Notes under the pieces: generated by a model
Told to the model about the DNA's origin: nothing
Database searches by the model: none
What the model saw: only the letters and a program-made list of their open reading frames with translations
Program-made: the position numbers and the translations under genes
From: Perognathus longimembris pacificus
Taxonomy: Eukaryota; Chordata; Mammalia; Rodentia; Heteromyidae
Length of the DNA: 64,000 nt
NCBI RefSeq assembly: GCF_023159225.1
Contig: NC_063172.1
Span: forward strand, 41,669,832 to 41,733,831
Direction of reading: 5' to 3'
Part shown: positions 1 through 11,130 of the stretch, in pieces
How positions within the stretch are numbered: position 1 is the stretch's first letter
How the letters are laid out: each line of letters starts with the position of its first letter

Positions 1-1236
1 TGTCTCCCCTGGATATAAAAGAACTAAAAAATTAGCTCTTCCAGAGAATAAAAACAAAAAAAACAAATCAAAAAATAAAAAAAAATCAAATAAGTAAATA
101 GGAATAAAAACAATAATGTTATCCAACAACTATTCAATTTTTTACATCTGTTTTATCTAATTTATAACAAAGAATAACTTCTAAAATTTGATAAAGAATG
201 CATGCAATTTCAACTACCAGCAGTTAAATGTAGAGCAAGAATATGATAAGAAAATAAGTCAAATAAATGCTTGCAAAACATCTATAGTTACCAATATGCT
301 TAATAATAAAAAAGCTAACACTTTTTCCTGTAAGGTAGAAAGCCTATCAAGGAAGTCTTAAAACACTAACTAATGTAATGAAATATTAACATTGAGGAGG
401 GAGTTATAAAGGTTGGAGACTGATGAAAACATTATTAACAAAAAATAGTCTTTGATCACATATGATGTATTTCTCTGTATAGAAAACTTCAAAGAATCAA
501 ATTTAAAAATCCCCCATGTGCCCAAAATAATAAATAAATACAAAGTTTCTAAATTCAATGTAAGGGAATTAGTATCTGTTGCATATATTGGAATTTTAGA
601 AATAAATTATAAGGCACCAAATCTATTTATTTGTCTGTTGTAACTAAAATACCACCCAGTTGTAAGTCTTCAACACAGAGAGGAAAGGTTAATAAATATG
701 GATGATAGAAAGATAATGTTAGACATAGCTAGCTAGTTAGCTAGATGATAGATAGATCTCTTATTTATCATCTTTCTATATAATATATATGAAATATATA
801 TATGTATTCAATTTTTTCTGCCATCCTAAAGCTACTCGAAGAAATAGTCTATTAGTTGTAAAAAAAATCACCACCAATGTTATAAGCAACAGTGCTGCTG
901 TCATAAGCACTAATCTGAAATGATTAATGAGAAGCAGTTCCTGGGTTTGTCTAGTCCACACTTCACCTTAGACTGCAGCTACAAACACATGATTAACTTA
1001 ATGTCTTTGGCATTCATCAAGTAATCAGTTCATTTGTTTAATACATTGATGATGTTCTGCGTTTATAATATGTTCAATTGATTCCATTATTTTAATAATG
1101 ATTATTTTCTCATCTAAGTTTTTCTAATTAAGTTAAATATTTTAAATGTTATATATTCGTAGGCATAATTTTTAGTGGATTAGTAATTGTTTTCCTTCCA
1201 TGTATTTATTACATTTTAAAAATATTATAGCTTAAT
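1..1236. other. Unassigned AT-rich DNA
   Basis: No gene, RNA or clear transposon is recognised. The stretch is A+T-rich with A-runs near 45-95 and a short GATA/TAGA-type repeat at about 728-757. Small reading frames at 370-643 have no recognisable domain and look like chance openings in AT-rich DNA. Confidence 0.6.
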
Positions 1237-1247
1237 ATTACTATGTA

Positions 1248-1482
1248 GCCTGGCACTATGCCTGTAGTCCTGGCCAATTAGGAGGCTGAGGTATGAGGAT
1301 TGCAGTTCAAGGTTCAATGCCAGCCCAAGCAGGAAAGTCCATGAGTCTCTTATCTACAATTAACCACCAGAAAATTGGGACTGGTTCTGTGGTTCAAGTA
1401 GTAGAACACTAGCCTTGAGCTAAAGAGTTCAGAGATAGCACCCAGGCCCAGACTTCAAACCCCACAAGTGACAGAAAAATAA
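1248..1482 (+). mobile_element. Composite SINE: B1-like left half plus Geo-like right half
   Basis: The left half resembles 7SL-derived SINEs, with a GGAGGCTGAGGTATGAGGAT segment. It is followed by the shared linker AGGAAAGTCCATGAG and a block ending in AACCACCAG. The right half resembles the right monomer of IDL-Geo: TAGCCTTGAGC, then a run of CCCAGGCCC type, then an A-rich tail. A perfect 11-bp duplication, ATTACTATGTA, flanks it at 1237-1247 and 1483-1493, which fixes both ends. The copy is diverged from better copies in the window. The family name is descriptive only. Confidence 0.8.
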
Positions 1483-1493
1483 ATTACTATGTA

Positions 1494-2789
1494 AGTGACT
1501 TTATTTTTTTTATCTGCCTCTGAAACTTTTAATTTTTTGTCTTTTTATCCAAGTGCCTGTGTAGAGTGCTCCTTTAAAATAACTGAATATGACCAGTAAT
1601 GCTTTTAATCAATACATACTCAGTGATAATAGATTGAATCACTAAGAAAATGGTGTTTGTTTTTTTTTTTAGAATACCTAAAGAAATGGTAGGACCAGCT
1701 GCTATCAAATTTATTAAAATTGAATAGAAATCTGTGAAATATTGCCTGGTAAATTTAAACAGTATTGTATGATTCTTTGAAGAAATATAGAAAATGTGTT
1801 TTATATTTCCAAAGTGTTATAGTTCTCCTAAGAACTAGTCATGTAGCCTATTGTGTTACAGAGTAGAATGTTTATGAGTGCTTCAGTTTGATGTTATACA
1901 TATTTTTGTGCCTGGACGATTTAAGATTCATAATTTTATTTGTTTTTTTTCCCCCAGATAATACAGAAAGTAATATTTGATTCTAAGGTGGATAGAAGAC
2001 CATAAAGGAAATCAAATCCATTTGAGCATTGCCTTTGAAAGATGTGAAATGAATGCAAACATAAGTAAATTTTATAAAGCCATACTTTAGTTCAAAGCAC
2101 TCACTACATAATGTCCTAGATCCCTGTGTTCACCTATGTCATCAAATGTCACTCAGCACAGGGTATGGCATTAAGTTACAAAGAATCATATATCTATATC
2201 ATGTAGCACAACAACTCAAGAGACAACTTCATCACCATAAGCCCTATGCATATTTAAATCACATACATGAAGCAATTCAATGCTAATTTACTCTTATTTA
2301 TTCATTTATATTTTTCATTTTCAATTAGAAATACAGACCCTGATTCAGTGAATTAGAAGTAAATATTTCTTCAATAATATAAGTGAATGCCATCTTTTAT
2401 AGGCTTGCTTTGATTCTTTAAATACATATTTATCTGATGCTAAATTTTAAGCATTACTTTAATATTTCATTATTACAATCCAGATCCATGCATAGATCCA
2501 CAGAAAATGAATAGGCATTCATTCTGACGTCTTCATGTGGAGCTCTACAAGTCAAAACTTGATTTCATATGAAATAGGAAGATGCAAACAGATGCCTTCA
2601 AAAATACAAGATAATCAAGCTACTCATTAGAAAAGGATATATTCAGAAATACCATGTAGGAATTCAGTATTGCAGACATGTTCTTAAATATTTCTAGAAT
2701 TAAAAATTAATTGCAGCATAATCTAAGAGATCATGGTTGAGATTTTACAATGTGATCCAAATGGATCACATTAAGTACCTACACAAGCT
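1494..2789. other. Unassigned AT-rich DNA
   Basis: No coding signal or recognisable repeat is seen apart from poly-T and poly-A runs near 1659 and 1945. Confidence 0.5.
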
Positions 2790-2890
2790 TTTCACACTTA
2801 AGTTTGATAAGAAATGCATTCGCTGCCTTACTTACATATCTGAAACCCCTATGTACATTACTTTGACAATAAAAAATGGAAAAAAGTTGA
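2790..2890 (+). mobile_element. L1 3' terminal fragment
   Basis: A short match to the end of the L1 3' UTR seen elsewhere in the window: TTTGATAAGAAATGCATTCG, then ACCCCTATGTACATTACTTT, then GACAATAAAA and an A-rich tail. It is strongly 5'-truncated. The terminal polyadenylation-signal region is the only part left, so no protein information remains. Confidence 0.65.
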
Positions 2891-2977
2891 GATAAATAAA
2901 CCGAAGTTTCATGGTTACATAAAGAGAAAACATGTATTATATTTATTAAAATTTAAATTAATAAAGTAGGTACAGAA

Positions 2978-4016
2978 GTATCACTTTTCCCAAGTCCTTC
3001 CATTTCCTTACAAATGGGACAATGTCATTCTTTCTGATAGAGGCGTAAAATTCCACTGTGTATATGTACCACATTTTCCTGATCCACTCATCTACTGAGG
3101 GGCATCTGGGTTGGTTCAGATTCTAGCTATGACAAATTGTGCTGCGATGAACATTGTTGTGCTGGTGGCTTTAGTGGGATTATGTTTGTGGTCTTTTGGA
3201 TAGATACCCAAAAGTGGGGCTGCTGGGTCATAGGGGATTTCTATGTTTAGCCTTCTGAGGAATCTCCATACCGCTTGCCAGAGTGGCTGAACCAGTTTAC
3301 ATTCCCACCAACAATGAAGTAGGCTTCCCTTTTGGCCACATCCCCTCCAACATTTGTTATTGTTACTTTTCTTGATATATGACATTCTTACTGGGGTGAG
3401 ATGGAATCTCAATGTTGTTTTGATTTGCGTTTCTTTTATGGCCAGTGATGTAGAGCACTTTTCATATGCCTCTTGGCCATTCTCATTTCCTCACAGCAGA
3501 GGATCGCAGGAGCCCAATAGCTCTACCCTTATGAACACATAAGATAATGCTAAGGGAAATGAACTCCATGTTATGGAAATGATTGTTATATCACAGTTGT
3601 AAATACATTCAACGTGCCATATGTAACTGTAGCCTCTATTATTGATGATATTCCTGTATCACCTTCCTGTGGTTGTACCTACACTATCTCTGTATCTTAT
3701 CTGAGTATATTGGAAACCTTGTATACTGATATTAGAACCAGGAAATTGGAAGGGAATACGAAAATCGAGAGACACAGGGTAAAAAAAAAAAAAAGACAAA
3801 CAACTACAAAAGCAATACTTACAAACTGTATGATGAAAATGAACTGAACAACTGAACATCTCGTGGGGTGGACAGGGAAGGGAAAGAGGGAGGGGGGAGG
3901 CAGAATGAGGGACGAGGTAACAGTAAAAGAAATGTATCCAATGCCTAATGTATAAAACTGTAACCTCGCTGTAATTCAGTTTGATAATAAAAATATATTT
4001 TAAAAAATAAATTTAA
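2978..4016 (+). mobile_element. L1 insertion with 5' inversion (twin-priming structure)
   Basis: From 2978 to about 3485 the sequence is the L1 ORF2 C-terminal region in minus orientation, including the region coding the CCHC-type zinc knuckle (CWRGCGQKG). From about 3492 to 4016 it is the L1 3' UTR in plus orientation, ending in GATAATAAAA and an A-rich tail. A 15-bp duplication AAAGTAGGTACAGAA lies at 2963-2977 and 4017-4031, so both parts entered in a single event. Relative to the intact L1 in this window, roughly 100 nt are missing at the inversion junction. The layout matches the established twin-priming model of L1 integration. The inverted ORF fragment at 3116-3412 is a remnant, not a gene. 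Confidence 0.9.
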
Positions 4017-4031
4017 AAAGTAGGTACAGAA

Positions 4032-4775
4032 CATAAATTATGCATTTACAATTTATAAAATTGAAATATCAAGACAAAACTGTAAATATTACAAAAACCT
4101 ATGGCCATGTTGAAAACAGATATAAAGTAAATCATATGGCCCCCTCCCCCAAAAAAAAGATCAGTTACAATACAGGCACACTTCACAAATATATTTTATT
4201 TTTTCACCCATATTTCCTGAGAGGCCTGAAAACTCCACATTACAATTTTAAGGCTGATGTTTATATATACACATTAAGCAGATATTTGTAGAAAATAATT
4301 CTCAATGTCTTCCAAAATGAATTCAGTTTATTTCAGATATCTAAGTATTTCTGAAGATGACATTTTAGAAACTGAAAAATTCATGGCTCATCTCTCCTAT
4401 ATACTTCTCATTTCTTATTTTATATGTAACTATACTTCTAGGTCTACTAGTTTTAATTCTAGCATTTCCTAAATACTTCTCTCATTTATAATTAGTATAA
4501 TTCTCATTCAGATATTATTAGTTATTTCAACAACTCTGATTTATCAGTTCTTCCTTTAGTGATCTTAATGGTTTATTATTTGAACTTGATTATAATTCTG
4601 ATTGCTGATGCTTAGCTTTGTTATTAAAACATTGTTAAATTATTGGCTTTTGTGGAATGTATAAAACCCCTCACTGATATTCTAATTTGATCATTTTGAA
4701 ATTGTGTAGCTATTTCTCTATTGTGTTTCATTTTCCTCTTCTAATAGGAAACAGAGCCAGAAAGAATGAAAGGTA
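4032..4775. other. Unassigned AT-rich DNA
   Basis: No recognisable gene or repeat. The open frame at 4040-4291 has no domain features. Confidence 0.5.
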
Positions 4776-4777
4776 AA

Positions 4778-4841
<64 letters not shown>

Positions 4842-5057
4842 AAAAAGAAGGAAAGAGAGAGGGGGGAGGGAGGAAGGAAGGAAGGAAGGAGGGAAGGAAG
4901 GAAGGAAGGAAGGAAGGAAGGAAGGAAGGAAGGAAGGAAGGAAGGAAGGAAGGAAGGAAGGGGGAGAGAGAGGGAGGGAAGGAAGGAGGGAGGGAGGGAG
5001 GGAGGAAGGGAGGAAGGAAGAAAGGAAGGAAAGAAGAAAGGGAGGAAGGAAGAAAGA
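4776..5057 (+). repeat. Polypurine GAAA/GGAA tetranucleotide tract
   Basis: About 280 bp of nearly pure purine on the plus strand. A GAAA block (about 4779-4845) is followed by long GGAA runs interrupted by GGGA/GAGA segments. The Lys/Glu/Arg-rich and Ser/Phe/Pro/Leu-rich frames across it are translations of the repeat, not genes. Tracts of this kind vary in length and may adopt triplex (H-DNA) structures. Confidence 0.95.
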
Positions 5058-5673
5058 CTTCTATCATTTTCTCCTTAGCATACTTACTTTGGATGAATGA
5101 ATCTAGTTGAAAGGTTCATGAAAAATATAGTGTTACTTAAAATAGTATTTTATATGTGATGTATTTTTATCTAACAGTAAGTTGATCAAGCTTACTTTGA
5201 AAATTTCAAGGATAAGACAAGAATTCAAATGTAAATTCACTGACAGATATAAGTAGTATGACATTAAAATTAGTCATTTAATATTTAAATAAAAGATTTC
5301 CATGCCATGACAAATTAACTTCTTGTTGACCTAGAAGGCAAAGCTCAGGTTCAAGTTTTTTATTCCTAGGAAGAGTAGAGAGAAAGTGACAGCAACAGAA
5401 GAGCTGGTTTGTCCCCCTGGCACTTGACTACAGCTACCACTCATTGTTCACTACACTATATGTGTATGTGAGCTACTCAGACCAAAAGCATCCATTCTGT
5501 CTACACAGAAACTTTTCAAATAGCTATGTTTCAAGAAATTTTTCATATGGTCTTCTATGGGAAGAAAGATACAAGGTCAGAGGACATAAAATTAATGAGA
5601 AGTAGTCTTGGGACTTTGTAAGAAGAGTACCAGGTATTTGGCATATGGTCTAGGATGTGTGTAGGTATATGTA

Positions 5674-5675
<2 letters not shown>
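5058..5675. other. Unassigned DNA
   Basis: No gene or repeat family recognised. Confidence 0.5.

Positions 5676-5717
<42 letters not shown>
5676..5717. repeat. (TG)n microsatellite
   Basis: Twenty-one uninterrupted TG units, seen directly, within a wider GT-rich stretch from about 5655. Confidence 0.95.
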
Positions 5718-5718
<1 letters not shown>

Positions 5719-6824
5719 CCATTTGTGTGTACTCATTAAGTGTTTTGCTCTAAGTGAGAAACCTCTTGGCTTAGTCACTGTGTGTCATGCACTCTTAAAT
5801 TTCATTATGTACTAAAGTACAAATACTTGGGCTTGGCTTCTTTTTTCCTGTATCTAAGAATGGCACAGTGGTAAAATAAATGGAAAGAGAAAGAAGGAAA
5901 GCAGAAGGAAGAAAATACTAGAAAACTTTTAAAATTTCTCTTCCTTTTATTGGTTGTTTTGGAAGCATTGCAGTCTAAATGGCACATCTCTTAGAACTAA
6001 ATGATGGAATTATATTTAAGAGAAACATACGCATAAAGCGCTTTTGAAATATGACTTGTGTTACCACACAGCAGTAATATCCATCTTTAAACACTTGCAG
6101 CACTATCCCACTGATTAGCTTCTATTTTAAATAGCGACTTACATTCATTAGGGTTCCATTATTCCAGTATTATGGTTTCATGCATAGCAGTTTCAAAACA
6201 ACAATTTTGGCACTATAAGGAATGGAGTCTTTCAACAAAATAATTTTTGTTCCTGCTGGTGTGTCTATGATAAACTCTGTGTATATATTCAGAAAAGTTG
6301 GAAAAATAGAAGTCTATAATTTGGTAATTTAGTCTATAATATAAATTGTAAAGCAAGCACAAAAGTAAATGTAATCCCCTATTTGTTTTCTATACTTCTA
6401 ATGTATTTCTATCCCATTATGCTAATTGGAGCTAATAATTTAGTTTCTGTAATACAGAGGAGAAAACAATAACAAAAGGGGGAACATATATATGTTATAA
6501 AACTAGTTAGCAATAAAAATGAATCAGTTCTTTATATGTATAAAATATGAAAGGATATGTCAAACCATTGTGTTAGATAAAAGCCAATTTTATGAATCCA
6601 AATACTATGAAATTGTCAGTATGAAATTTTAGAAAACTACAATCAAATTTTATTTTCAGATAGCAGATTTGTGAGGCCCTGTGTGCAAGAATTGACTTGG
6701 ACTTGAAAGAGGTGAAAATAGGTTACTATGCATGTTGTAAAGGTAACATTTTCAGGCAGCACACTAGACCCACTCGAAACACTGTCTCCGTGATTTATTC
6801 TTAAGGCTAATGCTAGAAGCCAGG
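5718..6824. other. Unassigned AT-rich DNA
   Basis: No recognisable gene or repeat. The short minus-strand frames at 5805-5987 and 6643-6831 show no domains. Confidence 0.5.
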
Positions 6825-6932
6825 GTAACATTCGTCAAGATTCATTGTGTCCATAAAGTGCTTTGTTAAATGTCAACTCCTTTGTACAATTACTTATAAT
6901 ATTTAAAATGTGGCAAATTTGAAAAAAAAAAC
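6825..6932 (+). mobile_element. Old L1 3' UTR fragment
   Basis: Shares the segment around AAGTGCTTTGTTAAATG and CTCCTTTGTACAATTACTT with similar fragments near 8290, 16070, 46860 and 55850, followed by an A-run. These share an older L1 3' end, different from that of the younger L1s here. Confidence 0.5.
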
Positions 6933-6939
6933 ATTCAGA

Positions 6940-7184
6940 TAAAATTTGAGGACTGGTTTCTTACAGTAGTAATGCTACTGCCTCAGGAGGCTGATATCCA
7001 AAATTATTGGTTAGAAGAGAGCCTGGCCTTGAAGGTCCATGAGAATCTTACCTCCAATTAACTACCAATAATGCTGAAAGATGATTTGTAGCTCAAGTGG
7101 TACAGTCTAACCTTGTGAAAAAAATACATTAAAAAGCTGCAGACATCAGGAAGAAACCAGGCCCTGAGTTAAACCGCTAGAATA

Positions 7185-7185
<1 letters not shown>
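6940..7185 (+). mobile_element. Old composite SINE
   Basis: Diverged copy of the B1-like/Geo-like composite. CTCAGGAGGCTGATATCC, GAGAGCCTGGCC and GGTCCATGAGAATCTTACCT mark the left half. GTAGCTCAAGTGGTACAG and CAGGCCCTGAGTTAAACC mark the right half. The tail runs into the CA microsatellite. Confidence 0.7.

Positions 7186-7231
<46 letters not shown>
7186..7231. repeat. (AC)n microsatellite
   Basis: About 23 CA units followed by a short GA run. It probably grew from the tail of the preceding SINE, as happens at SINE tails. Confidence 0.95.
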
Positions 7232-7234
<3 letters not shown>

Positions 7235-7261
7235 GAGAGAGAGAATAAGGACAGATAAGAT

Positions 7262-7365
7262 TGGTTTTGGTTTCACCTGTAATCTTAGATGTTCAGGAGG
7301 CTGAGATTGGGAAGAATGCAGTTTGAAGACAGACCTTTCATAAAACTTCATGAGATTCCTTCGCA
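7262..7365 (+). mobile_element. B1-like SINE fragment
   Basis: CACCTGTAATCTTAGATG, TTCAGGAGGCTGAGATTGGG and CTTCATGAGATTCCTTCGC match the left half of the composite SINE. The right half is not evident. Confidence 0.6.
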
Positions 7366-7565
7366 ATGAGAGAAGCTTTGTAAGAACATCCAGTGTTGCA
7401 GGTACAGCAGCAGAGCTCAAGAGAGAAAGTATGAACTTCAGGAAATTTCTCAGCAGTAATATTTTTGCAGGATGCAAAAGAGTCAGGGAAATTAGATAAA
7501 CGGAGAATAAAATGTGGTCTCACTTGCAGATAGCAGGTTCAATGAGGCAGTAACACAAAATACAG

Positions 7566-7567
<2 letters not shown>

Positions 7568-7604
<37 letters not shown>
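7568..7604. repeat. (GA)n microsatellite
   Basis: About 18 uninterrupted GA units. Confidence 0.95.
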
Positions 7605-7606
<2 letters not shown>

Positions 7607-7664
7607 CTATGGCCTTTCTAGTTGACAGTACTATGGGCTAGAAGACAGCAAACTTTTTTTGAAT

Positions 7665-7835
7665 GTTTTTATCTTTCAGTAGTTGTACAAAGGAGTTACC
7701 ATTAAAAAAAAAGCAATTTATGAATACAGTACATCTTGGTCAATGTCATCAGTCTCAACATTCTTACCCATCCTTCCCAACCCACTTGTTCCCTCACTTT
7801 TCTTAATTTTCAGGTTATGTACTGATTTTTTTTGA
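7665..7835 (-). mobile_element. Old L1 3' UTR fragment, antisense
   Basis: Read on the minus strand, AACTCCTTTGTACAACTACT and the region upstream of it match the older L1 3' end at 8280-8340. The fragment is degraded and its left limit is uncertain. Confidence 0.5.
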
Positions 7836-7981
7836 CATTTAACAAAGCAGTTTGTTTATGTAACTTTTGAAAGAAACAGAATTGTCATCAAGAAACCATA
7901 CACTCAGCTAAAATAATCCAGGATTAGACAGAGGAAAGGCACTGTAGGTATCATAGGATTCAGAAAGTAATCAATATTTTC

Positions 7982-8372
7982 CATATTAATGCAAGTGCAT
8001 ACAAATGTATTGACTGAAATATGGTAGATTCAGGGAGAACACAAAGTGTGTAATTCCTTAAAAAGTCAGTCAAAGTTCAACAAAATAAACACCAGGAAGT
8101 GAGTACTTGAAAGAGGCAGGGTGGGGTCAAAGGGAAAGAGGTAGAAGAATGAAGAACAGAAGATAGAAAGCATGAATTGAATAATTCCATTTATGTCTTA
8201 CAAAATCAAGAAGAGTAAGAGAAGGAATGAGTAGAAAGATGGGTGAGAATGTTGAAAATATACTGTTGATCAAGGTATATTGTATTCATAAACTGCTTTG
8301 TTAAATGGCAACTCCCTTGTACAACTACTTAAATATCATTTTAAGAGTTGTGGCAAATTTGAAAAAAAATGT
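7982..8372 (+). mobile_element. Old L1 3' UTR
   Basis: Shares an ordered series of segments with 45950-46235 and 55480-55880: a part with a GTATTGACTGAAATATGGTA-like core, a G-rich segment (GGGTGGGGTCAAAGGG), and ATTCATAAACTGCTTTG followed by CTCCCTTGTACAACTACTT. No coding region is left. Copies share this order, so it is one repeat family rather than unique sequence. Confidence 0.6.
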
Positions 8373-8384
8373 TCTTGAAAAAGA

Positions 8385-8622
8385 GGGGCACTGGTGGCTA
8401 ACACTGGTTAATCAGAAGGCTGAGATCTGAAGATAATGCTTCAAAGCAAGCTGAGGCTAGAAAGCTCCCCAGACTCTTATTTCCAGTAAATTAACAGAGA
8501 ACCTGGAAGTGTTGCTTTGGATCAAGTGGTATATAAAAAATATGCTCAGGGACAGTGCCTAAGCCCTGAGCTCAACCCCTGTACCTACACACACACACAC
8601 ACACACATACACACACACACTA
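8385..8622 (+). mobile_element. Old composite SINE with CA-repeat tail
   Basis: GGGCACTGGTGGCTAACACT, AGAAGGCTGAGATCTGAAG and TTATTTCCAGTAAATTAAC belong to the left half. GGATCAAGTGGTATA and GGGACAGTGCCTAAGCCCTG belong to the right half. The tail has become a (CA)n run at 8589-8622. Confidence 0.7.
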
Positions 8623-8814
8623 CACTTGAATACACTCAAATTTATTGTCATATCTTTTATTTATAATAGCTCTTTGTTACATTTATATTCCAATGAGTAC
8701 TAAAAGAACAGAAATCCTATTTTTGTTTTATATATTCTGCTCTGAATAAAATCCCATTTCTGTAAAGCTGTATTTTTATATAATGTAAGAGTTACCCCTT
8801 AAAACATTCAATGT

Positions 8815-9860
8815 GGCTTTAGTGTGGTATTGCTTGTAATCTCTGGATAGATGCTCAAAAGAAGGGGTTGCTGGGTCTTAGAGGAGCTTTATGTTTAGCC
8901 ATCTGAAGAACATCAATACTGCTTTCCAGAGTGGTTGAACAAGATTAAATTTCCACCATCAGTGTAGTAGGGTTCCCTTTTGGCCACATCCTCTCCAGCA
9001 TTTGCTATTATTAGTTTTTTGTTAATGGACATTCTTACTGGAGTGAGGAGGAATCTCAATGTTGTTTTGACTTGCATTTCTTTTATGGCCAGTGATGTAG
9101 AGCACTTCTAATATAACTATGTTCATCACAGCACAATTTGTCCTTGCTCAAATATGGAAGCAACCCAGATGCCCCTCAGTGGATGAGTGTATCAGGAAAA
9201 TGTGGTACATATACACAATGGGATTCTATGCCTCTATCAGAAAGAATGACACTGCCCCATTTGTAAGGAAATGGAAGGACTTGGAAAAAATTATACTAAG
9301 TGAAGTGAGCCATACCTAAAGAAACATGGACTCTATGGTTTCCCTCATAGGGCATAATTAGTACATATATAGGCTAGTATTAGCAGAAGATCACAATAGC
9401 CCAATAGCTATGCCCTTAGGAACAAATAAGATGATACTAAGCAAAGTGAACTTCAAGTTATGGAAACAAATATCATTATTGTAATATTTTTCAACATATG
9501 TGAAACTGTACCGTTTTTTGGTCTTCCCTCCTATTCCATTCCTGTGTTTTTACCCTGTGCTATCACTGTATCTCATCTGAGTACTCTGGATATTATGTAT
9601 ACATGTATTGGAACTAGGGAAGGGAAAGGTAATACTGAAATCGAGAAACAAAGGATAAAAAGACAAATGATTCCAAAAACAATACTTACAAAACCATTTG
9701 GTGTAAACCAACTGTACAACTCATGGGGGGAGAGAGGAATAGGGAGTGATTAGGGAGGGAATGAGAGGGGAAGTTAACAAATTGGATAAGAAATGTACTT
9801 GCCTTACATATGAAATTGTAACCCCTCTGTACTTTACTTTGACAATAAAGAAGAAAAAAT
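8815..9860 (+). mobile_element. L1 insertion with 5' inversion
   Basis: 8815 to about 9113 is ORF2 C-terminal sequence in minus orientation. From about 9114 to 9860 the ORF2 end and 3' UTR are in plus orientation, ending in TTTGACAATAAAG plus an A-rich tail. The 9119-9319 frame is the last part of ORF2 in sense (motif QPRCPSVDECIRKMWYIYTM). The switch loses only about 8 nt of L1 sequence. The flanks ACATTCAATGT (8804-8814) and ACGTTCGATGT (9861-9871) match at 9 of 11 positions. Both differences are CpG to CpA changes, consistent with an aged duplication. Confidence 0.85.
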
Positions 9861-9924
9861 ACGTTCGATGTTATCATGAAATAAGTATATGCCTCTTCAG
9901 AGAAATGCATGCAACTATAGTATG

Positions 9925-10150
9925 CAGCTGTCCGCTGTAATTCTAGCTACTTAGGAAGCTGTGATCCAGAGAAAGGATCACAATTACTGGACAGCTCAGG
10001 GAGAAATGTCTTAGAGACTCCACCTCCAAATCAGAAAAGAAAAGAAAAGAAAAAGCCAGGTAACAGATGTGGCTCAAATGGTAGAGCAGCAGCTAAGCAA
10101 ACTAATTAAGCTTGTAGCAGAATTCAAACCCAGGTACCAGTAAAATATAA
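9925..10150 (+). mobile_element. Old composite SINE
   Basis: TAATTCTAGCTACTTAGGAA, GACTCCACCTCCAAATCAG and an A-rich linker, then ATGTGGCTCAAATGGTAGAG and a B-box-like GAATTCAAACCCAGG. It is diverged, with an AAAAG-rich internal linker. Confidence 0.6.
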
Positions 10151-10411
10151 ATAAATAAGAGAAGGAAAGAAGGAAGAAATTGAGGGAAGGAAGAAGAGAG
10201 TGAGGGAGTGGAAGAGGGAGGAATCATATTCATTCATCCTCACAGGTATTTCTTCACTGCTACCATGCTGTCTGCTCATATCAAACCTGCAAATAAAATT
10301 TGTAAGAAGAGAACAAGAGAATTTAAAAGATTTTTTCCCCTGTATGTGAAGAAATAAATATGTAAAATCAAGGCTGTGGGTGACCATTATTTCCTTATCT
10401 CTAATTATCTT

Positions 10412-10620
10412 TCTTTTTTTTTTTTTTTTGGCCAGTCCTGGGCCTTGGTCTCAGGGCCTGAGCACTGTCCCTGGCTTCTTCCCGCTCAAGGCTAGCACTC
10501 TGCCTCTTGAGCCACAGCGCCGCTTCTGGCCGTTTTCTGTATATGTGGTGCTGGGGAATCGAACCTAGGCCCTCGTGTATCCGAGGCAGGCGCTCTTGCC
10601 ACTAGGCTATATCCCCAGCC
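10412..10620 (-). mobile_element. IDL-Geo SINE
   Basis: Full-length dimeric SINE on the minus strand. The left monomer is ID/tRNA-Ala-like (GGGCTGGGGATATAGCCTAG, B box GGTTCGATTCC). The right monomer begins near ATATACAGAAAACGGCCAG and ends in ACTGGCC plus an A tail. A perfect 13-bp duplication CTCTAATTATCTT lies at 10399-10411 and 10621-10633. High similarity to the copies at 12794 and 14430 suggests a young subfamily. Confidence 0.92.
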
Positions 10621-10633
10621 CTCTAATTATCTT

Positions 10634-11025
10634 AAATCTATTTTAAATAGTATTCTACAATAAAAGATCATTCAACAATTCAAAGAGCTCTCAAATTATG
10701 ATAATGACTTTATAATCACAAATGCTTCTTGTATGTTAGGTGGTATGTGGCACATGCCCACTAAATCATCTCTGGTTGCATAGGGAAATCTTTAATTGGT
10801 TTTAAATTTACAAGGGGTTTATATGAAAGAGGAGGGGATTGAATGTGGATTGATATGAATTCATAAGGAGCAGTGCCAAGAGGCTTAAACCTCAAGGGAA
10901 AACAGCCTTTAGTTTTAATCTTCAAACTGAACTAAATTTCATAGAGGGGTAAAACCTAACACAATTAGGAAATCTTTAATTGTATTTCAACACAAAAAAT
11001 TGAAAGATTGAATTAATATCTATTT
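10634..11025. other. Unassigned AT-rich DNA
   Basis: No recognisable gene or repeat. Confidence 0.5.
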
Positions 11026-11130
11026 TTTCTTCTTTATTGTCAAAGTGCAGTACAGAGAGGTTTCAGTTTCATATGTAAGGCAATGAGTACATTTCTTATA
11101 ATATTTATCATTAAATGTTTAGTATTTTAA
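11026..11130 (-). mobile_element. L1 3' terminal fragment, antisense
   Basis: TTTATTGTCAAAGTGCAGTA followed by AGAGAGGTTTCAGTTTCATA is the reverse complement of the L1 3' end seen in several complete copies here. The fragment is short and 5'-truncated. Confidence 0.7.

Noticed and set aside
4741..5110. Lys/Glu-rich and Pro/Ser/Leu/Phe-rich frames
   Set aside because: Translations of the GAAA/GGAA repeat.
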